64,000 nt of DNA, from positions 185,371 to 249,370 of the forward strand of contig VWZP01002219.1 of NCBI GenBank assembly GCA_013396995.1. Direction: 5' to 3'. Of the stretch, positions 1 through 12,300 are shown one piece after another. The position numbers were made by a program, and so were the translations under genes. How positions within the stretch are numbered: position 1 is the first letter of the stretch; each line of letters opens with the position of its first letter. This DNA is from Dicaeum eximium (lineage: Eukaryota > Chordata > Aves > Passeriformes > Dicaeidae). The notes below the pieces were generated by a model. The model had not been told where the DNA came from. It worked only from the letters and a program-made list of their open reading frames with translations, and made no database searches.

Positions 1-77
1 AACCCCCCAAAAAAAAAAAAAACCCAAAAAAAAAAACCCCACACGAGTCCAGCTCATCTGTTTCACACAGCACTTAC
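1..77 (-). other. Start of the next ZNF462 intron (donor at 76-77)
   Basis: This is intronic sequence downstream of the 78-342 exon on the minus strand. Positions 1-40 are A/C-homopolymer-rich (runs of A broken by CCC). Confidence 0.85.
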
Positions 78-342
78 TTAAAGCCTGTATAAAAGGAACA
101 ATCTTTGCACTTGAAGAGCTTCTTCCCTCCGTGCTTGTCGCGGTAGTGGCGCCGGATGCTCTGGATGTAACCCGAAGAGAACTCGCAAAATTCACAGTTA
201 AGGATGGCTTCCGCCTTCTCCACTCCCACAGCACTCCCGGAAAGTGGGATGGGGCTGATGTTGTTGTTGTTCCTGGCCAAAGCTGCAGACTGGTAGTGGT
301 TCAACTGCTGCTGAACATCAGGAGGCTCCGAGTATGAGGAGT
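78..342 (-). CDS. ZNF462: ZNF462 exon, residues 2164-2252 (last exon in the window)
   Basis: This exon is 265 nt. The acceptor is TTTCCCTGCAG|ACTCC and the donor TTTAA|GTAAGT at 77-76. It starts with the split Asp codon and reads SSYSEPPDVQQQLNHYQ, then one full finger (NCEFCEF ... RRHYRDKH) and the first half of another (FKCKDCSFYTGF). It ends two bases into a Lys codon, so the finger continues in an exon to the left of position 1. The remaining fingers and C-terminus expected for the family are outside the window. Confidence 0.95.
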
Positions 343-3300
343 CTGCAGGGAAACAGAGAGAAGTTGTTTTTCCAGGTGGATCAACAAATCTAAAAAAAGG
401 TCTGATGATGCCTGCTCCAGAACCCACTGGCTTTTGGAGGGGGTTGATCAAGCTGTTGGTTATGAAACTAATCCTGCTTTCTGAAGGGATTAAGAGGTGC
501 AGCACTTCTCATTCTGATTTGATGTGTATTCTACAATTTATAAGGTGAGCAATATAAATTATGCATTTTTTTAGATCTGATTCAGGGAGGAAATGAGTGA
601 CACCTTTAAATTAACGTAGTCTAAAAGAAGCCTGATTTTAAGACACCTAATTTTTGAAGGTAAAGCCTGGTAATCATACTGCCAAATGTGTTTTATGTGT
701 TTGGCACATAAATCAGACCAGATCCTCTCAAACATCTTATGCCAGTTCACACAAGGTGAAGATCTGGCACAGGGTACATGTAAATAATCTATCTATATAG
801 AAAAAAAAAAAAAAAAGAAAAAAAGAAGAAAAACAAATGGATACTCTTCCCTACTCATACTGATGATGTTAGAAATTAAATCATCATTGGAAAAAACATG
901 ATGTTTAATAATAAATTCCAGTAAAGCAAACTTTTAAACCGCTGTTTTGCTATACTGAGAAATCTCTAAAGACATTTCCCTTCTACAAGCCAGCAGAACT
1001 CCGCTCACCATTTTAATGGCATGTGGAGGAACAGAGTCCAGAGATGTCTCAGTACTGAAACTGAAAGCTGTAATATGTTGGTTGGATACCTCAAAAAAGG
1101 AGTGTGGGGGGAGGGAGGGTGATGTTGAACCTTTCCCAACACTCTGCTTGAATGTGGAGGTTAGGAATTCATCTGCTTTGTTCTACATAACCCACAGCTG
1201 CCCATGAATGGCACAAATCAAAGCAGATGAATAAAGCACAGATGAATTTCAGTGCAATTTTCCTGAATAGAGGACAAAAGGCTCTTTTCCTAAGCTTTCT
1301 AGAAGGGGGAAGAAAAGCTAGTTGAGGGGTGGGGGGGAGAGGTGGGAGGGAAGTCAGGACACAAACTGTACCAGCCACCTCCTGCTTTGATGTGTACTTC
1401 ATTTTCCAAAGCTGAATTCCCCAAGGCTAGATATATAAGAATTCCCTAACAGACACACATTTGTGGGAACTTAACACCATCCATTCCAACCAATTAGTAT
1501 GGGGAAACAAAAGGCAAACAGGCCTATACAACACTGAATGTGGGGACTTCTCCACCTGTCTTCAAAAGAGCAAAAATGCTTGCTTTTCTTTTCCCACTAC
1601 CACAGTGGGGGTTACACATGCCCAAGAAATGAGTAACAATAAAAAAAAACCCAAACCAAACCCCCCCCCAAAAAAACCCCGACACAGCAGGTAAGTGTCT
1701 CCAGGCTCCCCTGGCTTCACCACCAGGTGTACACAGCAAAGAGAAAGGCAGAGACAAAAAAGATTCTGGTAAAATGAATGGAATTTGGTTTTGTTTTTGT
1801 TATCCAAGCCCTGTGAGGCTGGATTGCAATGGAGTGTTTATCATCCCTTGCTTCCACCTCTTCTACAGCACATTTGTTCACCAGGAGGGCTCACAGGGAG
1901 CTCCACCTGTTTAAATGTCAAGGCTTTCCTTCCCTCGTGTTTGAAGCAGGCTCCCCACATCCTTTACTTTGGCACAGGACAGGCCTGAGGAACTGTAAAC
2001 CCTCTGCAGAAGTCTCTTTTCTCTCAAAGGCAGCAACTGTGTGCTCACCCTCCTCTGGAACAGAACCTTGAGGGTTCAGATGGGATTTGCTGACTCACTT
2101 CTCTGGGCTACCAGGTTCAGGGACTATAAAAGCTCAAAACACAGACAGATCTCCTGGCAAGGGTAAGGCAGCCTGAAATTCATAGCATCTGAAACAAGTT
2201 GGGGTTTTTTTGGGTGTTTTCGGTTGGTTAGTTTTTTGTGTCTTTCTTCTTACTTTTTTTTTTTTTTTTAATGCTTACTAGTCAAATTACTCTTAGAGTA
2301 TTGAAGTCTACTTAGTGGCTCATTTGTTCCTGCCTTAGGAAGAAGGGATCAAGAATTTCCACCCCATCACCAGTGTTCCTGGCCAAAGCCCCAGAGATAT
2401 CCATGGCTAAGAAAGGTACAGGTCTAGAAACTATTCTTTTCAGGAGAAGGAAGTTCTGCTGTTGTCTGCAAGATTTGCTGTACTTCAGATGTTTTTATTC
2501 CTCCTGTCATCTGGTGTCTATTATTCCAGCTTTCGAACTTCCCATTGGTTATTTACACAGCCCTGTGGAATCTGGTTTGTGAAAACTGCAGAAGTAGACA
2601 GTTCCATATCAATTCCCACACACAGAAACAAAAAAAAAAGCCCATCAAGTAGCTTTCCCTGTCATCATGAATGGCCAGAAGAAAATTCTACCTTTCACAC
2701 TGGCCACTTTGCAGTTTTTGGTATATTACTCCATCACACTTAAAATTGAGTTATGACATTTAGAGGAATTTAAAAAAGCCATCTGAAGACGTTTTCCAGT
2801 GTGTTATACCCTTGAACAATGGCAGCATGCATGGCCTTGTGTACTCTTCACCTTTTCCCTTGCCAAATTCCTTCATTACACTTGCTGCGGTGCAAGATTT
2901 AGCACTTCCTGAAGGAAAACACTCAGGATTAACACATGTGCACAGGGCTTCTGTTGGTGTCTGAGAGAACCAGCTTGCCAGACAGCTCTCCTGGAACGAA
3001 GGTGCAGCCCAGCTCCACCAGGAACACCCTGGACAGAGCCCAGAGTTGACTGGAGGCACGGGAAGTTTTCCATGGGGTCCAGCGAGCCCCACCTCCATCG
3101 TGCCCACTCCAAAACCAGCAGAGGCAGTGGAAGGACAGCCACTGACCTGAGCTTGCCTTCAAAGATGCATTTTGGCACAAAGCACGAATGAGAAACAGTG
3201 GATGGGGCAAGCTTTTGGGTATTTTTTTTAGAATTTTTTTTTTTTCAAAAGCAGTGTCTTAGGCCAGGGGTTGCACATCCACAGTCACAGAGCGACAGCA

Positions 3301-6300
3301 CCGCTTTAAAAAATGCACTTTTCCTTGCTCTATTCCTGCTGGAAGAGCAGGCTGATGCTCCAGACACATTTTGGGGGTGCTGCCCCAACAACAGGATGCC
3401 AGGCTGGAGAATGAAGCAGGAAAGGAGCAGAGCTTTTCCTTCAGAAGTGACCCAAAAACTGAGTCATGGCCATACACAATGCAGGTTCCACCTCTTCTTT
3501 TTCCTGCACCCCCCAGCACAAAGGGCTGGGTGGACTCTGATAAAAGTGTTAACAGCCTTGGCCTAGAGCAGGAAGAGGGTTTAGCCATCCATGTCTGAAA
3601 AAATGACAAAAAGGCCCTAAAACCCTACAAAGTCAGAAAGCAGGAAGCATTTAAAATAAGCAAAGGGAAGATTTAATAAAATTTGTATTAAGAACATGTA
3701 AAACACAACAGCAGCATATGAATGAATAAACACAAATGGAAGGGAAATTAAGAAAAATGAAACACCAGGAAGTACCATTTACATTTTAAGGAAAAAAAGG
3801 CCTTCTTTTTTTTTTTTTTTTCACTAAACAACCTTGAGGTGGCAAAATAAAATAAAACACATTCATATATGCAATGAAAGGGAAGAAAATGGAACACTTA
3901 GCCCTGACTCATTTGAAACAATCAAACAAACAAAAAAAGCCCACACCCAAAACACTGAGATTCCTTTTTAAAGACTAATTTTATTCAAAATGAATGGAAG
4001 GACTTTCCTGTGCAACACCAAAAACAAGATAACAGCATAGGATGATCTGAGATAAAATGAAGGACACCTACAGTAGTGTAAAGAGGCAAAAACTAACAGT
4101 GATTGCTGTTGTTAAAAATGGAAAGAACAGCAGCAATGCTGTAAATCTCTATTTTGAGATTTTACACACGGCATCTACCTACAAATTACCTGCACAGGAC
4201 AAATAACAAGACCAACAAATAATGTAACCCCTGCCAGCACCTATGGATCTAAAAGGCATTATCTTTCCTTAGTACAGAAGAGCGTTTTTATACCCAAAAT
4301 TCCAGAAGTTGAAAGGAAAGCAGGAGAAATGATTGTCCATGTGGGGATTTATCAACACAGCTGTATTTAAATTACTGCTACATTCTGGAAAGAACACACA
4401 AGCAAGTTTCCCTGTGTCCCTCCATGGGCATTTCCAGAGTGCCTAGAACACTGAAATGCCTGGTCAGGAATGTTGCCACTCCGAAAACTTCATCCACAGT
4501 ACAGTCCCAAAGACTGGGACAAATGAGCCTGCCAACAAATCTGAAAGTTACTACCTCAGCCAAAAGAGCAAAGCAGTAAAGTAATTGAAATAAAGAAAAT
4601 TCAGCCTGACTCCCTGCATACCCTGGGGTCACACACTGGGGGAAAAAAAATGTACAAAGAAAATATACAGTGAAAACCCACCACAGAAGCAAAATGAAAA
4701 TCCAAGTTTCACTGGATCCTGTGTAGCATATAACGTGTTTAAGATACCTAAACCAAGACAAAACTTTGGGATCCTTCCAGGAGAAAAAAAAAAGCAGTTT
4801 CAGATCCTGAACTGAAAACATAAATTTACAGAGAGAAATTCAGTGATGTTTCAGTTGTTTGCAGGTATTTTCAGAAGTACTAACAAACACCATATCCAAC
4901 AGCAAAACACTTCCACAAGACTCCTAAACCCAACAGCAACAGGCCAGAAATTTACTCAGATATGTCTAAGTAAGAGACACTGAGCAACAGCTGAGAAATA
5001 AGAGGGAAAAGGACTTATTACAGGGAGGAAATTAAAGCCCTGCTTTATCCTTTTAGGGTGGACAGAACCAGACATATGTAATATAAACACTTTCATGCCT
5101 GCACAGTGATGGACAGGGGTAGAGGGATGAACACTGCTCAGGACAAGCAGCTGTTGGAGTACACTGGAAAGTGATGTTATTGACTTTATAGAATTTTAAT
5201 AATTGAATAGCTCAACGACCAGAAGGAGTCACTGGGAGATAAAAGTGAAGACACCACACTCTCCTGGTATATTCACACAGAAACATCAACCAGTCAAAAG
5301 AGACCATCATTTGTAAGAACAGTGAAACTGGGGACAGAGATGTTTGGCTCATGAGATAAGGAAAAAAACCCAAAGGGAATGTATAAATAAAAGGAAGTGC
5401 TTAGTAACATTTTGTGAGGAAAAAAAAGGAAATTACAGACCTAGGACATTCTGGATCTGTGAGGAAATGTTCTAAGAGAGACTAAGAGGAAAATATTTGG
5501 AATGCTATTTAATTTTATCGGAATTCATTCATAAGAAGAAAATTTCTATGAAGAACGACAGGAAAAAAATCCAAGGATTTCAGAAAAGCAGCAGTTTCCT
5601 CTGGATAGAAATTTGTAAAACCAAGTAAAGATGCAACGCTGCACCAAAGAACACCAACAAACAACATAAGGCCAACTGCTATTTTAAAATGCTCAAGACA
5701 AGCGTAAGGGTGGAATTTAGGAGATCTAGGAACACAATCCCTTCCAAAATCCAACGGGACTCAAGAGTCACCAGCTGACTGAGTGGCAGGATTGCACATA
5801 GCCATGAATGGCAACAGCTTGAAAAGTGGGAAGGTGGCAAAGCAGGGTGCCATACAAAGATTGTGAAGACTGCACACATTTGTTCACTTTATGCCACACA
5901 GCGCTGACCTGGAAGGAAGAGTATGTGGGAGGGTGAAATGTTCTGGCAATAAATTAAGCCGAGGGGAGGGGAAGGCAGAAGAGACTCTGAGAGATGCAAC
6001 AAAACATTCATGAAGAAGCTCAGGGAACCAGACAGTGCAAGTCTTGCTCACTGCATGTTTAAAAAAACAGAGTGTGAGCCTAGTCCTCCACCTAAATTCT
6101 GATTTCTGCTCAAGAGCCTTTACATTGCCAGAATGTTACGAATGAGAGATAACAGAATCAAGTTTTGTGCCCTCATTCCAAAAGAAAAAAGCGAATCACA
6201 AAGTAAAGAAAATAAAGCCCTGGAATAAAATTGCCATTTAAGGGATTTACACACCTCTACTACCCCAAAACCATCCCCCCAAAAAACAACAAGTCCAAAC

Positions 6301-9300
6301 CAAAAGAACAAAAACAACAAGCAACCAAAAAAAAAAAAAAAACCCAAACAAAACAAAACAAAACCCTGTGGTGGAATTTACTTCAGCATTATCTCTAAAG
6401 ATCACTTCTTGCATCATGACAGACCAGTTTTTGTGAGAAAACTGTTATGTTACATGTATTTCTAACTTGGATGTACTGTGGATGAAGTAACATGTAACTG
6501 TGATGTTACATGTATTTCTAAGCCTCAGAAGAGAGAAATGAAAAAGGCACATGAGCTGTGCAATCTTGTTTATTCAGAAGAGGTGAGAGAAGCTGTAACC
6601 ATATTTATAACTTTGGATTTCCTCTGAAGTTGTGTGCATATCACAGTTCTGATTGGGACTGAGACAGGATAATGCAGCTTCTTGTGCTAATATCCAAGTA
6701 ATTTCCAAGGAACAAAAATTTCACCTATTAAGAAGATACTAATAAATAGTTTTTATCATCTGAATCACTTCCACAGGCAGACTCTCACACTGATGCCTGT
6801 ACAAGAATTTTGGAGTTTCATAGTTGAGATCAAGAGTGGCTACAATAGTCTGTAAAATATGATGCATTTGAAAGCAGCCAGAACTAATCAAGATTTCTGG
6901 AGGAGTAATATAATTACTGAAATAAGTTATACCACAGTATTTCCGTAAGTATAAAAACATCAGGCCAGGAGATGCCCATGCCCCTCTGTTTTGGAGTATC
7001 CAACACCCACCAGAAATTCCCATTTGCACGACCTTTCAAGGCAGGCAGCCACCCTGCTCTGCTGGTGCTGTGATTTGGAGGGATCAGTTTAGTGCTCAGG
7101 AAATGCTTCACCATAGTAACTTCTAGTTATCCCTTGTTTTCACCTCTTCTCTCCACAACAATATTTCTTCACTGGCCTCAACTCAGTCTAACTTTCCATT
7201 TCCTAAATACAGGATTGCACTTAAGATTTCTGCTACATGTCAGAAACTGGGACCTCCATGAACTTACCAGTTTCCATAAAACGCCTAAAATAAAAAGTTT
7301 GTCTAGCTAGTCCTTATTCTGTTGAACCAAACTCAAACTTCATAAATGGAAATGCATTTACAGAAGAGGGGAACAAAAGCATAACTGGAAATAGCTTTAG
7401 CAAGACACTGATTCAACCAATCTGCTAAAAGGACTTACTGGTAACAAGCTCTTCGGAATTTACGCATGTACAAAGTTCTACTTCAACTGATTCTTCACTC
7501 AGGACAATAATCTACCAATCACATTTTTTTCTTTCTCATCAGTAACCAAATGATCCTCATGCTGTTGTGTTCCATTATTTCCTTCTCATTTTTAAGGGCA
7601 TTTCATCAGGTATTTTTCACATTTCCTTCTCTAAGGACCTTCTACATATTTGTATTAATACAAACACAGTGCCACAAACACAAATGTTTCTGTCACCTAA
7701 ACGCTTACTCTCCTCTAAGGCTTGAAATGAAGAGGAGGGTTGAAAAAAATTATCAAGCAATACATATTGATATTGGCAGTCTGCTTTAAAACTGGCCCTA
7801 AAATTACAGGGGCAGTATGTGGGTACCAAGGATTCATTCTAACCACAGAGCTCAGGAACCTGAACTTGTGTAATTTGTTCTGGAGACCTCCAGCACTCAC
7901 CTTGACATTATTTTTATTGCCAACAGAAAGTCCTCATCTCTATCACCAGCTCTGAGCTCAGAACACTCCAGGCAGTATTTTTAAGCACTTGTAGTAACAA
8001 TGTTCCTTAAAGAAGAAATAAAACCAGCTACTTAAAAGTGGAATCCTGGGCTGTCAACTATGATGATAACACACATCCATTTCAACAGAGCTAAAATGAG
8101 CAAAGAAGTTTTACCTCTCTGCCAAGCACCAAATCCCTCCAGCATGTTTTAAATCAATGGGGTAAACTGGAGTCTCAGGTGAATATGTGGGTATGACAGT
8201 CTGCAGAAATGCCCTCTCTCACACCTTTGGCCAGGTCACACCCTGTACCCCTCCATGCCAACAGCACCCTTTTTACTCTGTGTTGAGTGATCACAAGTTC
8301 CCCAGACACACAAGAAAATCAGCATCTACCACTTTGTCTTCTATCCTGGACATGAAAACCAGAGCCAAAAGAAAGAAAAAACCTCAGGGGAAAAAAACAA
8401 AAAACAAAAACAAACAGAAACAAAATCCCAACCCACAACAGGAATCAGAATATGCTTCTTTTTTTCACTGTGGGTGCTATCAGGTAATTTCTTCCTGCTA
8501 GGAAGGAACGCAGAAGATGTTTCTTCCTTCATTAATTTCTTGATCCACCCAAACATTTTGTCTTCTCCCAGCCCTAGGGAGCCTTTCAGTGCCACAGCAA
8601 TCCCATCACAGCAGGGTGGCCAACTCCATACAAGGCTGACACCAACCTTCTCCAGCTGCACAAGCTCCAGTCCTGCTCAATCTCAGCTTTGCCTTTGCCC
8701 ATTCAGCTCAAGCACAAAAAAACAGCACCAGAAAAAAAGCACAATGAACAGCGAGCTGACACTCCCCTCAGCACAGCCAATGACATCTCCCTCTGTTCCA
8801 CCAGCCACAAAACAGTTCTCAACATGCTGCAGGAAAAGGCCAGAAGCCAAACAACTATACCCCAGTGGAAGAGAGCTTCAGAGAACAAGGTCGTCCCCCC
8901 AGCGCCTCAGGACCTTGGAACAGTGAGGAGTTTGTTCAGTAAAAGTGGAGGTGAACAAGCCCTGTGCTTGTTCCACCAGTCCCTGCCAATCTGATGAAGG
9001 AGAAAAGCCCCATCTGATCCAGCATCTGATATTTGGCTTAACACTGACCGCAAGGAGTGAGACACACCAACAATTACCAGAGAGTTTTAAAAGCACTGTA
9101 AGGCAGCGTGGCCACTGTGGGAAGAAGAGACAGGCAAAGTCTGAGGGGAAAGCAGGAACTTGCTCTAGGTCAGAGAAAGAAGGAACAGGGCTGGGGAAAA
9201 TAAAAAAAAAAAGCAGCCTGCAGGTAACACAAGTTAATCTGATACTTAAGAGTGAGCGTGAGGCATCACTCCTGTGGGGCACAAAAGCAGGGGAACAAGC

Positions 9301-12300
9301 AGAACAAGCAGACAGCTCTTTGCAGCCCAGCTGTAACTACAAAAGCAGAGGCATCATCTGTTCTGCAGTATGCAGATCACCATCTTGCATCCTTAGCATG
9401 GATGCAACCCTTCCAACTCACCTGGCAATTAAAGCAATTAGCTGCTGAAGCTCTGCCTGAATTTGCCCTGTAGTCACTACTGGCTCTCTGCCCTCCCAGC
9501 CAAACTGCAGTGGAACAAAAGGGTCTGAAACTTCAAAAGAGCCTTTGTCCAAGCCCTCCTCCCAGAAAACCCCCAAACCCAGAACTAAACACATTCTGCT
9601 CTAACACAAAGTTTTCTGGCTGTGAGGAGTGACCATTGTGATTTTCCCCAGACAGCAGCAGCCATAAAACACAAAGACACACAAGCAACAATAAGAGAGA
9701 AACAGCACGAAAGGGGACGGGACCATCTTAGGAACTTTCTGCCCTGATTGCAAGGTTAGAAAAATACCCCTTACCAAAAGTAACAGTGTACATGAATAAA
9801 AATAAGCAAGTCAGCCACAATCCATGATATGGATTTAAGAGACTCAACAACAACAACAAACAGGAGAACCCAAAAATCAGGTTAGTATGTCTGACCATAT
9901 GGAAAGCCTGCCTCTCTTCTGAAAGGTGGAAGGCAGAATCATGACTCACTGGCACCAGATTAATGGATTTTCTTGAAATGGTGCCTTGTTGCCCATAGTT
10001 CTCCCCTCATTCTGGTAGTACATGAAATTGTTTTAGCAAAACCTGCCAAAGGCCCTCTGCACCCTTCAGGAGTTCGTCTGTGAGGCAGCACAGAAGAAGA
10101 CATACAGTCAGATCATGCACTATCTACTTTGGAAAAGAGTACAGAAATGGGAAGGGATTTACAGTTCTGGAACAACAGTCCAAGAAACAAGACTTAGTCA
10201 AGCAGTTTTGTGCCCAGCCTAGCCCTGGCAAAGCAAGCAGATGTATTTATATTTCAGTCTCTAGATGAGGCGAAGTTATTTTCCACTGGCAAAGGCTAAA
10301 GTTCAGGAAAAAAAACCTGGAACATGGCACTGGATGTTTCATTTAGCAGTTTTCAATGCATTTGCTGCTGCAATTAATTAAATTTAATTAAGATGTTGAC
10401 ATACCATGTACTGGGAGACTCAAGAAATCTTCTAGTTCAAACCTTACACGTTTTTTGTGATGTGTGCTGGTATTAATGATAAATCTTGTCTGGTTTGTAC
10501 AACAGTGAAAAGCATAGTTATTGAGCTTCAAGGGCACACAAAAAGTGTGCTACTTTCTGTAGATCAAGAACTGGTGGTCAGTAAAAAGAAATGGTCTTAT
10601 ACCACAGCAGCATGACTGAGGAGACATTAGAAACCACATCCAGGTCAGTTTAGCCTGGCATTTTGCTGTTTTATTTTGACAATTCAATATTCTTAAACAC
10701 TAAAATTTTAAAAAGCTATAGTTTTGAATTACTGCACACAGTCATGATACAAAGAAATTTACGAGGCTCCAAATCTGCCAGCCATATGAATAAAGAGCAG
10801 TGCTTTGCTCTACAACATGGTTAGGCCAAAGGGGTTCTTTTCAAAAAATAAAGGGCTACTCCAAAAATCAATAATAGCAGCCAGGGCAATTTAGGACAGG
10901 TATTTCACATCACACATTTGTAACACCACTCACACAGGCAGTGTCTGTGGCCATGTGCTTTGCCCTCAGCTGATGATCCCTCTGCACACAACTCCTGTTG
11001 CTGTCCGTGTTTTCTCACAATTTTCGTGTCTCTGCTTAGCTTGCAGCTCTTTCCTATGGAAAGAGATGGGAGTATTCCAACATGGTGCCTTGGAAATACA
11101 GATTTTGGGATTTTATTGCCTTGCCCTCAAGAGGAGCAGAGCAGGGCACACTTACCTGTGACACACAGAGCCCCACAGGATGACACCACCACCAAAAAAA
11201 CCCAAAAATCCCATTCTGGCCAGAGATTAACATGAATGCAGGTTCTTATTCTCACAAAGGCTGACAGAACATGGAAGCAGATCTTGTGAGGAGACTCATC
11301 CAGCCCTCCTAGCAGTTCGTAGCACTTCAATTTACAATTAACCTTTGCTGCTCAAGTTCTCAGAACTGTTAGGGAACATTTTAGCGTAAATCCCAAATAA
11401 GTAAATTCGAACAAACAAGCCAAACACTTATGCAAACATACAGCAAACCCCCACCATTTCCTTCTTGCAAGACAAAATATACCTGTGAGCTATCAGGAGA
11501 GCAAAAGAACTTTTTACCACAATGGCAACCTCATTGTGTCAAGAAGAGATGGACACTACAAACCATTCAGTGCCCCTATACTATGAAAACCAGGAAAACA
11601 GCACTCATGACCAATATTTTCTGGGGGATTTTTGTAACTGTAAGAAGAACATCCACAAACCCAAAAAATCATCAATTCACACCCCCCCAAAAAAAAACCA
11701 ACAGAGTGCTTTACTTCCAGTTAGAAGAGGATACAGTGAAAGCAGGTTCTTTATATATTAAAATATTGCCCAGCAGGCAAAGAGGGGTACAGTAAAAAAG
11801 GCAGGATCTTTGAATGATGTATCTGCAAAAAAAGCCTTCTCTGCTGACTCTTCAAGAGCGATACCATCATCTTCTTACACTACTGCTCTGTGAGAAGCAC
11901 ACATGCTCTAAATGATTGTTGTTAACTGGACTGAAGAGGCCGTTATGCTTTCTAATGACAGCTGTCACCAGAATTACATTGGGCAAGGGTGGGTCTACCC
12001 AAAACGTTAAGCACCTACTGCACTTCAGCCTCAGTTCCATGAAAAGTCCATCAGGCACCCCAAAACACCTCTGGGATGTGCAGCTGAATGCTTCAGGAAA
12101 GTCTGCTGCTAGCAACACAGAACTGAAAGAGATGAGCCACAGAAATCTGAGTACATTCACGTCTTTTAATGAATGGGTGGATCTAAAAGAACAAAAAGGA
12201 TGTTCTAAGAAATGTCAGGGAGCGATTTCTGCCAGGAAAAGAAGCATCACAGAAGTTTCACTGGGTTGCTGTCCCAGGGCAGCTGTATTCAGACATGCAC

